A DNA stretch of 64,000 nucleotides. Origin: Evansella halocellulosilytica. GTDB lineage: Bacteria; Bacillota; Bacilli; Bacillales; Salisediminibacteriaceae. The notes under the pieces were generated by a model. The model saw only the letters and a list, made by a program, of their open reading frames with translations. It did no database searches and had not been told where the DNA came from. The DNA lies in contig NZ_NIST01000001.1 of assembly GCF_002335745.1 (NCBI RefSeq), positions 4,744,191-4,808,190 of the forward strand, given 5' to 3'. How positions within the stretch are numbered: the stretch's first letter is position 1; each line of letters begins with the position of its first letter. Shown one piece after another: positions 43,200 to 51,825 of the stretch. Both the position numbers and the translations under genes were made by a program.

Positions 43200-45267
43200 A
43201 ATGGGCTCCTTGTTTGGATGAAGCAGTCGTATGATAATAAGCGAACAATATTTTTCCTAGCTCATTTTTAACTTGTTCTTTATCACCTAAACACATCACA
43301 CGTAAAAACTCGTCATCAACTAAGCTAGCACTAACTTCACTCATCATTTCAACGTATTCATCCGAAGCATTATTTGGAGTAGCTAACACAAGAAATCGAT
43401 TGACTTCTTTTTCTTCTTCTCCCCATTTCATCGACTCTTCAACTGGGAATACTCCGATAAACAATTCACCTACCCCACTTGTTTTAGCATGGAGGGTGGC
43501 TAAAGAACCTAGTACAAATGCCCCCAATTGCTCACGTTCGAACAAGTCAGCGGCTAATTCACCAAAGTCAACAACTCCAGCATGATCTTTCACTTGTTCT
43601 GCTAAGGTCGGTATTACCATATCTGGACTGATCGATTCAATCTTTTGAAATGTAAAGTTTTTTAGCATTTGCAAAATCGCTTTTCCGTACTCTGTCTGGT
43701 TTATAACAAGATTTCGGAAAGTCATTTCACTTTCTGTTTGGCTTGATTGAATGATTGCTAGCTGCTGTTGAATGATCTCATAATCATTTTCTTGTAATAG
43801 TGGAGAAACGGTGCATATATGATCGTGTTTTACTGTTGGTAACTGCACTGTAGAAATGACAATGTCTACTGATGAATGGGTATCGAGCCATTGTTCGACC
43901 TTTTGGTAAGAAACTTTATCGATGATTTTGATGTTCTCAAATTCTTTCGATAGTTTCATCGCTAAATAACTAGATGTACCTAACCCACTAGCACATACAA
44001 CTAAAGCAGTGAACGTATCTTTTTCTTTAGCTCTTAATATTGACGCACCAACATGCATCGTTAAAAAACCAACATCAGACTTCGGGATCGTATATCCGAT
44101 TCTTTCAGAAAGTTTAGCTGCTGCTTTTTCACAATCTTTATATATATCTTGATACTCTAACTGAATTTGCCCAATTAATGGATTGTGAATTTCCAAGCCG
44201 AGCTTTAGCCTCTGTACGGTAGGAATAAAATGTGACACAAGACCTTGAATTAAGTACAAATCATGAGATAAAGAGAGTCCACTTTCTTTTTCTACTAATT
44301 TCGTAAAGTATCTCGCAAGGTCTTCCCAATATAACTCATCCCCACTTCGTTCTAACCCCATTTCCTTGCGTCCGCTTATTAACGCTCCTTGTAAATGTAG
44401 CGCAATATAATAAACTTCTTCATGAGGTAAGTTCATTTCAAGTGACTGTTCAATCTCATCACTAATCTCTTTTGCTAAATACAGTGATTCGTGGTCAATA
44501 AGTTCTTCTAATGACTCTTCATCTTTATAAATATTTTCACCATGTAATACCCTCTCAATTGCTAAACTTAAATGAACGATTAAATTGACATAACTTCGGT
44601 CAGAAAGGGTGAGCTTCTCTTCTTTATTTTCCAGTACTTTTATTACCGAATCTTTCGTTGCTTTAATTAAAGAAGAGTTTACAATCTGTAAAAACTTGTG
44701 TTCGTTTAAGTCACCATCTTCAATATGATGGAACAATTCCAGCCATTCTTCTACAGTTGCTTCATTATGAAGAAAAAGGGAGACAGCACGTCGAATCTGC
44801 CTCTCTCCCCCTTTAATGTATACCCCTGTCCCAGGCTTTCTAATGAGCTTTACATTTACAGACTGAAACCATTCTTCAATGACACCTAAATCGTAACTAA
44901 TCGTGCCTTCTGTCACCATATACTTTCGGCTTAAAGCAAAGAGCTTAATCGGCTCCGTTGCTAAAAGTAGATCTATAGTAAGGCCTTTTTGTCGTTCCTT
45001 AGGCGAAAGGTAAACGATATCTTCCTCATTCGATAGGTAACCTTTTAGCTGCTCTATTGATTCAGGACTTCCATCTATAAATAATCCTTTACGAAATTTT
45101 TTTTCTAACAAACAGTCAAAAGATTCTAATAGTCTAGGAAGGCCTTGAATTTCACGTTGTATCGTTCTAACACTGACCTGTAAGGATTCAGCAAGCTCTC
45201 TTTGGAAAATTGGTTTTTGTTGTTCTAACATTTTTAGTAGTATCTGTTTTTGTCTAGTACCAATCAT
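43192..45267 (-). CDS. MtlR-type PRD-containing transcriptional activator
   Basis: Protein of 691 residues in the BglG/MtlR class. It has an N-terminal HTH (MIGTRQKQILLKMLEQQKPIFQRELAESLQVSVRTIQREI, about 1-40) and a second HTH region (about 75-125). Two PRD domains follow (about 180-290 with His in YVNLIVHLSLAIERV and YYIALHLQGALIS, and 300-400 with FLTMHVGASI). An EIIB-Gat-like domain (CASGLGTSSYLAMKL, about 415) and an EIIA-Mtl-like domain (about 540-680) complete it. Phosphorylation by PTS proteins at these domains sets activity. It is encoded in the same operon as its permease and HPr paralogue and probably also acts on the divergently spaced ABC/dehydrogenase operon, which is inferred. 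Confidence 0.88.
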   Translation of the reverse strand: MIGTRQKQILLKMLEQQKPIFQRELAESLQVSVRTIQREIQGLPRLLESFDCLLEKKFRKGLFIDGSPESIEQLKGYLSNEEDIVYLSPKERQKGLTIDLLLATEPIKLFALSRKYMVTEGTISYDLGVIEEWFQSVNVKLIRKPGTGVYIKGGERQIRRAVSLFLHNEATVEEWLELFHHIEDGDLNEHKFLQIVNSSLIKATKDSVIKVLENKEEKLTLSDRSYVNLIVHLSLAIERVLHGENIYKDEESLEELIDHESLYLAKEISDEIEQSLEMNLPHEEVYYIALHLQGALISGRKEMGLERSGDELYWEDLARYFTKLVEKESGLSLSHDLYLIQGLVSHFIPTVQRLKLGLEIHNPLIGQIQLEYQDIYKDCEKAAAKLSERIGYTIPKSDVGFLTMHVGASILRAKEKDTFTALVVCASGLGTSSYLAMKLSKEFENIKIIDKVSYQKVEQWLDTHSSVDIVISTVQLPTVKHDHICTVSPLLQENDYEIIQQQLAIIQSSQTESEMTFRNLVINQTEYGKAILQMLKNFTFQKIESISPDMVIPTLAEQVKDHAGVVDFGELAADLFEREQLGAFVLGSLATLHAKTSGVGELFIGVFPVEESMKWGEEEKEVNRFLVLATPNNASDEYVEMMSEVSASLVDDEFLRVMCLGDKEQVKNELGKILFAYYHTTASSKQGAHYE

Positions 45268-45531
45268 GAAGCAATCATCCCCTAATACTAGCGTTTGATT
45301 GTAATTTTACTAAACATTCTGTAAAATATATAGCAGAATAACAAATTATTAAGTTTTATTGTTCTTGGGAGGACTTCAGTTTTTCCTTAGGACGAGAAGA
45401 TTCTAGCAGAAAACCATTACCTTCCCCCTTTTGTGTCTTTATAATCAACAATTATTATTAACAAAGCCAATCAGTTAAAATGCAAATCCCCTCTTATCCA
45501 ACTACTTGGTTATTCCTTATTCAATGATATA

Positions 45532-46536
45532 TCAGGAAATTTTCACCTGAACTTTTAATAAATTCTTATCTCTTGGACCTTCTAAGAATGATGGCATTTC
45601 TTCTAATGAGATACTCTTTGAAACTAACGGACTAACATCGATCCTTTTTTCCTTTAACCAATTGAAGGCAGGGATAAATGTATGGTTAATAGCCATCGAG
45701 CCGATCAATGTCCAATCTTTATAATATAGGTCAAAAGGATTCATCTTAATTTTTGCATCTGTTGGTGTTACTCCAAACTGTAGATATTTGCCGACTGGTC
45801 CAATAAAAGTTAATGCTTCTTCTATCACGTTCGGAATCCCCGTAGCATCGACAACGATATCAAAGCCTCTTGGCTGTATGGTTCTAGCCTCTTCTAGTTG
45901 TGCACTCGTAAAAACATGGGTAGCTCCCCATTCTTTTGCTAGCTGCAGTTTTTCTTCAGAGATATCAACAACAACTAACTGAGAGGCACCTGCAGCTTTG
46001 AACGACTGGACTAATTGTTGCCCCATCGCACCTGCTCCAAATAGCAGCACTTGGTCCCCTACTTTCATTTGGAGTCGGTGCATCGCATAAACAACACATG
46101 CAAGTGGCTCTATAAAAGCACCTTCTTCAAAGGACATCTCCTCAGGGAGAACCACCAAATTTTTATAAGGAACTTTAACATATTCAGCCATACTTCCATC
46201 TACAGTGTTTCCTAATGCTCCCCAATTTTCACAATGGTTCCCTCTATTGGTCATACAATACTCACATTTACCGCAAAATAATGATGGGTCTGCAGCAACT
46301 CGCTGCCCTTTTTGGAAAGAAGGGACCCCTTCCCCAACTTCATGAATAATACCTGAAAACTCATGTCCCGGTATGATCGGATAAGGAGATAAAAATTCCC
46401 CTTTATAGATATGAACATCCGTTCCACAAATCCCGACTTGACTGACCTTTACTGTTACTTCCCCCAGACCTGGTTTTGGATAAGGAACGTCTTTAATAAC
46501 TGCTTTTCCTGGTTCTTCAATCACTAATGCTTTCAT
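45532..46536 (-). CDS. Zinc-dependent medium-chain alcohol/polyol dehydrogenase
   Basis: MDR enzyme of 334 residues. Catalytic zinc ligands are Cys in VGICGTDVH (about 37), His-Glu in PGHEFSGIIHEVGEG (about 59) and later residues. The structural zinc loop is CGKCEYCMTNRGNHC (about 88-102), and the NAD site is VLLFGAGAMGQQLV (about 163). It resembles arabitol/sorbitol-type dehydrogenases and should oxidise a polyol to a ketose. Its ATG overlaps the stop of the previous dehydrogenase gene (ATGA). It is last in the ABC importer operon, suggesting the importer brings in its substrate. Confidence 0.88.
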   Translation of the reverse strand: MKALVIEEPGKAVIKDVPYPKPGLGEVTVKVSQVGICGTDVHIYKGEFLSPYPIIPGHEFSGIIHEVGEGVPSFQKGQRVAADPSLFCGKCEYCMTNRGNHCENWGALGNTVDGSMAEYVKVPYKNLVVLPEEMSFEEGAFIEPLACVVYAMHRLQMKVGDQVLLFGAGAMGQQLVQSFKAAGASQLVVVDISEEKLQLAKEWGATHVFTSAQLEEARTIQPRGFDIVVDATGIPNVIEEALTFIGPVGKYLQFGVTPTDAKIKMNPFDLYYKDWTLIGSMAINHTFIPAFNWLKEKRIDVSPLVSKSISLEEMPSFLEGPRDKNLLKVQVKIS

Positions 46537-47594
46537 TCTTCCACCCCGCTTGGATAAATCATGATTTTTATACTCGAACCTTTATCGGTTCTTGCTAGTT
46601 CAACAGCTTCCTTAATTTCACATAGTGAATACTTGTGAGTTATAACATCTTCAATATTGTGTGACGAACCTTTTAAAGCCTGAATAGCACTAGGATAAGT
46701 ATTTGCATAACGAAACACACCGTATAGATCGATTTCTGAATCGATGAAATGAGAAATATTCATTTCCGTTTTCTCTGTTGTTGGGAGGCCTACGAGAACA
46801 ACGCGGCCACCTCGCTTTACCAGCTCGATTGTTGAGGAAATAACTTTACTGTTTCCAGACGTTTCAACAACGACATCTACCCCTTTATGATCGGTCGCCT
46901 TTGTTAGAAACTCTTCTACTGAATCTTCTAGTGGATTGATAGTTGCCGTGACACCTAATTCTTTCGCCTTTTGTAACCGGTAGGGGACAACATCACTCGC
47001 ATATATTTCATTGACTCCATAAGCCTGAGCCGCTTTTATTGTTAACAAACCAATTGGGCCAAGGCCTGTTACTAATATGCGGTCAAACGGCTTTACATTC
47101 GCACGATTTAAAGCATGAAAACCAACTGATAATGGCTCTAACAACGCTCCTTCCTCATAGGAAAGGGAGTCAGGTAATTTATGCAAGAAGTCACTGCGAA
47201 CTGTCACATACTCTGCCCAAGCCCCGTCAATCGGAGGTGTGGCCATAAATTCGACGTCAGGACAGAGGTTATAGCGACCGCTCTTACAAAAATCACAAGT
47301 ACCGCATATAACCCCTGGTTCTACGGCAACACGATCACCAGGAACAACGTCTTTAACATCTGCCCCTACTTCAACAACATCTCCGGCTAATTCATGCCCT
47401 AGGATAAGTGGCTGTTTGACCACATATCGGCCAATCTTCCCGTACTCATAATAATGAACATCTGATCCACATATGCCGATACAACGAACCCTGACTAATG
47501 CTTCATTTTTTTTCGGTACAGGAATCTTTATTTCATTCACATCTATAGAAAATGGTTTATCAAGGATAGCTGCATTCATTGTTTTCTTTACCAC
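46533..47594 (-). CDS. Sorbitol/L-iditol-type zinc dehydrogenase
   Basis: MDR enzyme of 353 residues. GICGSDVHYYEYGKIG (about 41-56) is a segment characteristic of sorbitol/xylitol dehydrogenases. LGHELAGDVVEVG supplies the His-Glu pair, CGTCDFCKSGRYNLC is the structural zinc loop, and ILVTGLGPIGLLTIKAAQ is the NAD site (about 175). It converts a sugar alcohol to a ketose. The start is GTG with GGGAGTG upstream. It is encoded between the ABC importer permeases and a second dehydrogenase in one operon. Confidence 0.9.
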   Translation of the reverse strand: MVKKTMNAAILDKPFSIDVNEIKIPVPKKNEALVRVRCIGICGSDVHYYEYGKIGRYVVKQPLILGHELAGDVVEVGADVKDVVPGDRVAVEPGVICGTCDFCKSGRYNLCPDVEFMATPPIDGAWAEYVTVRSDFLHKLPDSLSYEEGALLEPLSVGFHALNRANVKPFDRILVTGLGPIGLLTIKAAQAYGVNEIYASDVVPYRLQKAKELGVTATINPLEDSVEEFLTKATDHKGVDVVVETSGNSKVISSTIELVKRGGRVVLVGLPTTEKTEMNISHFIDSEIDLYGVFRYANTYPSAIQALKGSSHNIEDVITHKYSLCEIKEAVELARTDKGSSIKIMIYPSGVEE

Positions 47595-47619
47595 TAGATC
47601 ACTCCCTATCTGTTTTAAA

Positions 47620-48438
47620 TTATCCCTTCACGGCTCCCATAGTGAGTCCACGAACGAGCTGTTTCTGCGTAAACCAGCCAAGAATGATGACAGGTAGAAT
47701 TGAGATTGTTGCTGCAGCTGACATTTTCGCCCAGAAAAGCCCTTCTTGTGTCATATATCCAGCCATGTATACAGGCAAAGTCCCTGCATTTGTATAAGAC
47801 AAACTAATCGAGAAGAAGAACTCATTCCAAGCAAATACCATACACAGCAATGCCGTTGACACAAGGCCTGGCCGAACAAGTGGGAAAACGATTTTGAAAA
47901 ACGTTTGAATTCCCGTGGCACCATCGACCTGAGCTGCTTCAATTAACTCGTATGTAACTTCTTTAAAAAACGACCTCATCATCCATACGACAAGAGGTGT
48001 ATTCATTCCTGCATACAAGATAATCAATCCTGTTAATGTATCTAATAAATTGATACTTTGGAAAATAAGGTAAATAGGAATGATAACCCCAGCAATCGGT
48101 AAAAACTTCGTTGAAATAAACCAAAACAAAATATCATTTGCTCTTTTCAGTTGGTACATCGCTAATGCAAAAGCCGCCGGTACTCCTAATAACAACGACA
48201 ATGCGGTTGATGCCAATGTGACAATGATAGAGTTGGTCATATATCCTTGAGCCCCTGCACTCCAAACCGTCACAAAGTTATCAAAGATCGGTTGGAATAA
48301 GAGAGAAGGGGGCATAACAATTGCTTCTGATTCTGTTTTAAACCCTGTCGTTAATAACCATAGAATCGGAAAAAAGAACAAAAATGCTAACAAATACGTT
48401 ATAGCTGTCGTTCCATGAGATTGTAGTTTTTTCCTCAT
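47620..48438 (-). CDS. ABC sugar/polyol transporter permease (MalG type)
   Basis: Membrane permease of 272 residues with six helices. The EAA loop that docks the ATPase reads ELIEAAQVDGATGIQTFFKIVFPLVRPGL (about 180-208), as in CUT1 family importers. It overlaps the MalF-type permease gene by 4 bp (ATGA). No ATPase gene is in the operon, so a shared MsmX-like ATPase elsewhere is expected, as for other CUT1 systems in bacilli. The context of two polyol dehydrogenases points to sorbitol, mannitol or a similar substrate. Confidence 0.92.
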   Translation of the reverse strand: MRKKLQSHGTTAITYLLAFLFFFPILWLLTTGFKTESEAIVMPPSLLFQPIFDNFVTVWSAGAQGYMTNSIIVTLASTALSLLLGVPAAFALAMYQLKRANDILFWFISTKFLPIAGVIIPIYLIFQSINLLDTLTGLIILYAGMNTPLVVWMMRSFFKEVTYELIEAAQVDGATGIQTFFKIVFPLVRPGLVSTALLCMVFAWNEFFFSISLSYTNAGTLPVYMAGYMTQEGLFWAKMSAAATISILPVIILGWFTQKQLVRGLTMGAVKG

Positions 48439-49376
48439 GATAATTCCCCCTTAAATGTTCGACGTAAGAATAGGAATAGAACCATCATGACAGCAATCGT
48501 CATGACAACCGTAATGACACCTATGGTCGCGGCTCCTCCAATATCCCAGCTTTGAAAGGCAGTTCGAAAAGTATAAAAGGATAAGTTCGTTGAAGAGTAA
48601 CCCGGTCCACCAGATGTCGTTACGTATAGCTTACCAAAAATTTGTAAAATAAAGATTAACCCTAACAGTAACACCACTTCGATGTATCGAAGTAAGTGCG
48701 GAATAACTATGTAAAAGAACGTTTGCAGCTTGTTAGCCCCATCTAACTGAGCTGACTCAATTAGTTCTTTCGAGACCGACTGGAGACCAGCAAGTAAAAT
48801 CAGCATAAAAAATGGTGTCCACATCCATGTTACAATAATAATGATCGTTAATAATGGATACTGGGCTAACAAATCTACTGGTCGTGTACCTATTAAACTA
48901 GCAAAATATTCCGTTAACCCATAGTTAGGATTCATCACTAAATTTTTCCAAACAATACCGGATACAGCTGGCATAACAAAAAACGGTGTGACCAACATCG
49001 TACGGACCATTCCTCTTCCAATAAAATCCCGGTTCATTAATAAAGCAAACGTCATACCGAGGACAAGACACAGGAAAAGAGATGCTGATGTAAGTAAAAG
49101 TGTGTTAGAGACGACTTGCCAAAACGCCGACTCTGTTAAAATTCTTTGGTAATTTCCCCAACCATTAAACGTGACACCTAAGTCCGGGCGCATAATATTC
49201 CACCGTTGGAAACTAAAATAGATCGTTACGATAAACGGTATTTGCGTAACAATGAAAACAAAGATAAAAGCTGGAAGTAAGAGCCTCTTAATAGGTGGCT
49301 TTCGTTTTTTTGAAGCGGCCTTCTTTTCTTCCTTTACTGGCACGGAAGTTTGTTGTTCAATTTCTGTACTTTTCAT
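48435..49376 (-). CDS. ABC sugar/polyol transporter permease (MalF type)
   Basis: Membrane permease of 313 residues. It has a charged cytoplasmic N-terminus (about 1-30, EEKKAASKKRKPP), then six helices, with the EAA loop ELIESAQLDGANKLQTFFYIVIPHLLRYI at about 216-245. It pairs with the MalG-type permease to form the CUT1 membrane channel. The ATG has AAGGGGG upstream. It lies 124 bp after the binding protein gene, a gap without a clear terminator. Confidence 0.92.
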   Translation of the reverse strand: MKSTEIEQQTSVPVKEEKKAASKKRKPPIKRLLLPAFIFVFIVTQIPFIVTIYFSFQRWNIMRPDLGVTFNGWGNYQRILTESAFWQVVSNTLLLTSASLFLCLVLGMTFALLMNRDFIGRGMVRTMLVTPFFVMPAVSGIVWKNLVMNPNYGLTEYFASLIGTRPVDLLAQYPLLTIIIIVTWMWTPFFMLILLAGLQSVSKELIESAQLDGANKLQTFFYIVIPHLLRYIEVVLLLGLIFILQIFGKLYVTTSGGPGYSSTNLSFYTFRTAFQSWDIGGAATIGVITVVMTIAVMMVLFLFLRRTFKGELS

Positions 49377-49500
49377 TTATCGATCCCCCTTATTAAGACA
49401 ATCTTACTTTTTAGATAAAAGGTGAATGTAAAGGAGAGATTTGATCCTCCTCTCCTCTCCTTTAACATCATGTCAACTTAGTAACCAACACGTTAAACTA

Positions 49501-50910
49501 TTAGTTTTTATATCCGCCTTCTTCAGCAACTCGTTCAGCAATTGCTTGCCCCGTTTCCAGAGCTTCCTGTACAGATTGCTGTCCTGCAAGAGCGGAAGCA
49601 ATTTCTTGACTCACTTCTGTACCGAGCTGTTGAAATTCTGGAATAGCAACATACTGAATGCCATAATACGGAACAGGGTCAACCGTTGGATTTCTAAAGT
49701 CTGTACGTTCCATCGACTCAAGAACAATCTCAGCAAAAGGGGCTACTTCTTGATATTCAGGATTTTCGTAAGTAGATTGACGTGTTCCAGGCGGTGCAAC
49801 AACCCATCCTTTTTCTTCACCTACTTTTTCTACGTACTCACGGCTTGTAGCCCAAGTAATAAATTTAAAGGCATCGTCTTTGTTTTCACTCGCTGCACCA
49901 ATTGCTAGAGACCAAGCCCATAACCAGCCATTGTCTTCCTTTGCTTGAGAAGGTGCAAATGCATAACCTATCTTATCAACGACATCTGAGTCATCTGGAT
50001 TATTTAAAAAACCTGCAGCTACAGTTGCGTCATACCACATTCCAGCACGCTCAGTCGACATCAACGTTAACGCTTCTGTAAACCCTGTACTTGTTGCACC
50101 TGATTGACCATAGTCATTTACTAGGTCTACATAAAATTCAATCGCATCGACGAATTCATCATTCGTTAATTGTGCATTCCAATCCGTGTCATACCATTTA
50201 CCACCAAAAGCATTCACAATTGTATTTAACGGAGCAAACATTTCTCCCCAACCAGGTAAACCACGAAGGATAATTCCTGGTACATCATTTGCTTCTTGGA
50301 TCGCAGCAGCGATATTACGTACCTCTTCCCAAGTAGGGTTGAGTGGCACTTCTACTCCTGCATTTTCAACCATTTCCTTGTTGTAATATAAAATACTGCT
50401 TTCTCCATAGAACGGGAGCGCATAAAGTTCACCTTCATAAGATAGAGCATCTTTTAACGAGTCGAAGATATCATCCCTGTCATATGTATCTGCTTCTTCA
50501 GCACTCATTCCAGCAAAGTGATCCTCTAAAGAAACTACCCATTCATTCGCTGCCCAAATGGGTGCATCATACGTACCAATCGTCACGATATCAAATTGAC
50601 CAGAGCCTAGTGCCACGTCCTCAGTTACTGTTCGACGCAGTTCATTTTCCGGTAAAACGATAAACTCAACATCAATACCAAACTCTTCTTCAAATTCCGG
50701 AGCCATATCTTGCATGATTTGCATGTCAGGGTTGTTTACCGTCGCAATCGTTAGTGCATCTGGATCCGTTTCAAATGCGGTATCATCTCCTCCCCCAGGA
50801 GCTGGAGGCGTATTTTCTTGATCAGCAGTAACCTCTCCATCTTCTCCGTTACAAGCAACCAGAAAAAACGTCAACATGCAACCTAAACTCAATAGCCATT
50901 TTTTTCTCAT
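49501..50910 (-). CDS. ABC sugar/polyol-binding lipoprotein
   Basis: Solute-binding protein of 469 residues, family 1 extracellular. It has a signal peptide with lipobox FLVAC (Cys about 20), an acidic linker (ADQENTPPAPGGGDDTAFETDPD), then the periplasmic-binding fold: ITIATVNNPDMQIMQDMAPEFEEEFGIDVEFIVLP-like start, LPFYGESSILYYNKEMVENAGVEVPLNPTWEE (about 160-195) and WAWSLAIGA (about 325). It delivers substrate to the two permeases encoded downstream. Its promoter region carries a cre-like site and TGTCAC operator half-sites, pointing to glucose repression and specific activation. Confidence 0.92.
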   Translation of the reverse strand: MRKKWLLSLGCMLTFFLVACNGEDGEVTADQENTPPAPGGGDDTAFETDPDALTIATVNNPDMQIMQDMAPEFEEEFGIDVEFIVLPENELRRTVTEDVALGSGQFDIVTIGTYDAPIWAANEWVVSLEDHFAGMSAEEADTYDRDDIFDSLKDALSYEGELYALPFYGESSILYYNKEMVENAGVEVPLNPTWEEVRNIAAAIQEANDVPGIILRGLPGWGEMFAPLNTIVNAFGGKWYDTDWNAQLTNDEFVDAIEFYVDLVNDYGQSGATSTGFTEALTLMSTERAGMWYDATVAAGFLNNPDDSDVVDKIGYAFAPSQAKEDNGWLWAWSLAIGAASENKDDAFKFITWATSREYVEKVGEEKGWVVAPPGTRQSTYENPEYQEVAPFAEIVLESMERTDFRNPTVDPVPYYGIQYVAIPEFQQLGTEVSQEIASALAGQQSVQEALETGQAIAERVAEEGGYKN

Positions 50911-50950
50911 TCCGATTCCCCTTCCATTTCGTAATTTTCAGAATATAAAT

Positions 50951-50964
50951 TGAATACGCTTTCA
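50951..50964 (-). promoter_or_regulatory. cre-like CcpA site upstream of the ABC polyol operon
   Basis: TGAAAGCGTATTCA on the minus strand matches the CcpA consensus TGWAANCGNTNWCA except at one position. It lies 41 bp upstream of the binding protein start, so catabolite repression is expected. Confidence 0.65.
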
Positions 50965-51000
50965 TTCTATCAACGGGAAGATGGCACTTCTATCTTTCCA

Positions 51001-51031
51001 TGTCACATCTTTGTCACATTTAAAAGTGACA
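51001..51031. promoter_or_regulatory. Operator-like TGTCAC repeats upstream of the ABC polyol operon
   Basis: Inverted repeat TGTCAC (51012-51017) and GTGACA (51026-51031) with 8-bp spacing, plus another TGTCAC at 51001-51006. TGTCA-type half-sites occur in operators of polyol regulators of the MtlR/GutR kind; assignment to the MtlR gene here is inference. Confidence 0.5.
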
Positions 51032-51121
51032 TTATTTAAGATATTGATGGAATAAGGGGTGGAAGGTTCTCTCTAACCATTAGTAAAACAGCACAATTAC
51101 TGAATTTTAACAACCTTCCAA

Positions 51122-51310
51122 TTGAAAAATAGGGGAGAATTTATTTTGCTGCCAATAGTAAAAATGAAATACTTTGTTATTTTTATACCAGATAAAACAA
51201 ATAAGACAATACTAGTGAGCCATACAATATTTTCGGGAAAACATCCAGACCCGTACACCCACTTATCCGAACCTTTAGTGTATGTGCCGTATCCAAAAAC
51301 TTTGAAATGA
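51122..51310 (+). pseudogene. Possible fragment of an unknown gene
   Basis: A 62-codon frame whose second half (HTIFSGKHPDPYTHLSEPLVYVPYPKTLK in part) looks protein-like. It has no clear ribosome binding site and ends 10 bp before another decayed reading frame. It may be the 5' part of the same dead gene in a shifted frame. Function is unknown. Confidence 0.3.
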
Positions 51311-51320
51311 AAGGATCCGT

Positions 51321-51794
51321 ATGAACAATCTAAACCGCACTCTACATAACGAAAAGAAATTGATGCCTGAAAAACGAGACACCAATTAATTTACACCATT
51401 CATAAAAGTTATAACAATCAAAGAGTGGACAGGAATTAAACGAGAGTTTTTTGACCCAATATTATTTGGAGAGCATTGGGGAAAAGGTACAATAAGCCAA
51501 GGGTTTGGAAAGGAGTCCCGTTACGGATAACATATAGCTATAATGGACGAAGGTTAGAAGATCGTTGTTGAAGGGTATGATGTAGGAAAACGAGAGGATT
51601 CAAAAGAACTTCATCATTTCACGAAAAGTTTGCCGCTCGAAAATGCGCTTCACTCTAATATGATTCTCGCTTACGAATATTCTTCAATGTATAACAGTTA
51701 TTCTCATCAGTTACGGTCTCATGTTTTAATTACCATCCTCTTGACATCTACCTCCGTTCTATTAATTCTTGCCATTGAAAAAAGCCAGCCATAA
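51321..51794 (+). pseudogene. Decayed gene with three in-frame stops, C-terminal membrane helix
   Basis: Read from ATG 51321 to TAA 51794, one frame of 157 codons is interrupted by TAA (51387-51389), TAA and TAG (about 51527-51556) but otherwise reads as coherent protein. Examples are IKVITIKEWTGIKREFFDP, then FGEHWGKGTISQGFGKESRYG, then KIVVEGYDVGKREDSKELHHF, and a final hydrophobic helix VLITILLTSTSVLLILAIE. The family is not recognised. The stops suggest recent inactivation rather than recoding. Confidence 0.55.
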
Positions 51795-51812
51795 CGTAAC
51801 AACTAGCTGACT
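51777..51812 (-). terminator. Terminator of the formamidase-family gene
   Basis: Minus strand stem AGTCAGC/GCTGGCT (one wobble) with a T-run (TTTTTT) after it, 14 bp beyond the stop codon. Confidence 0.7.
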
Positions 51813-51825
51813 TTGACATACTTGA

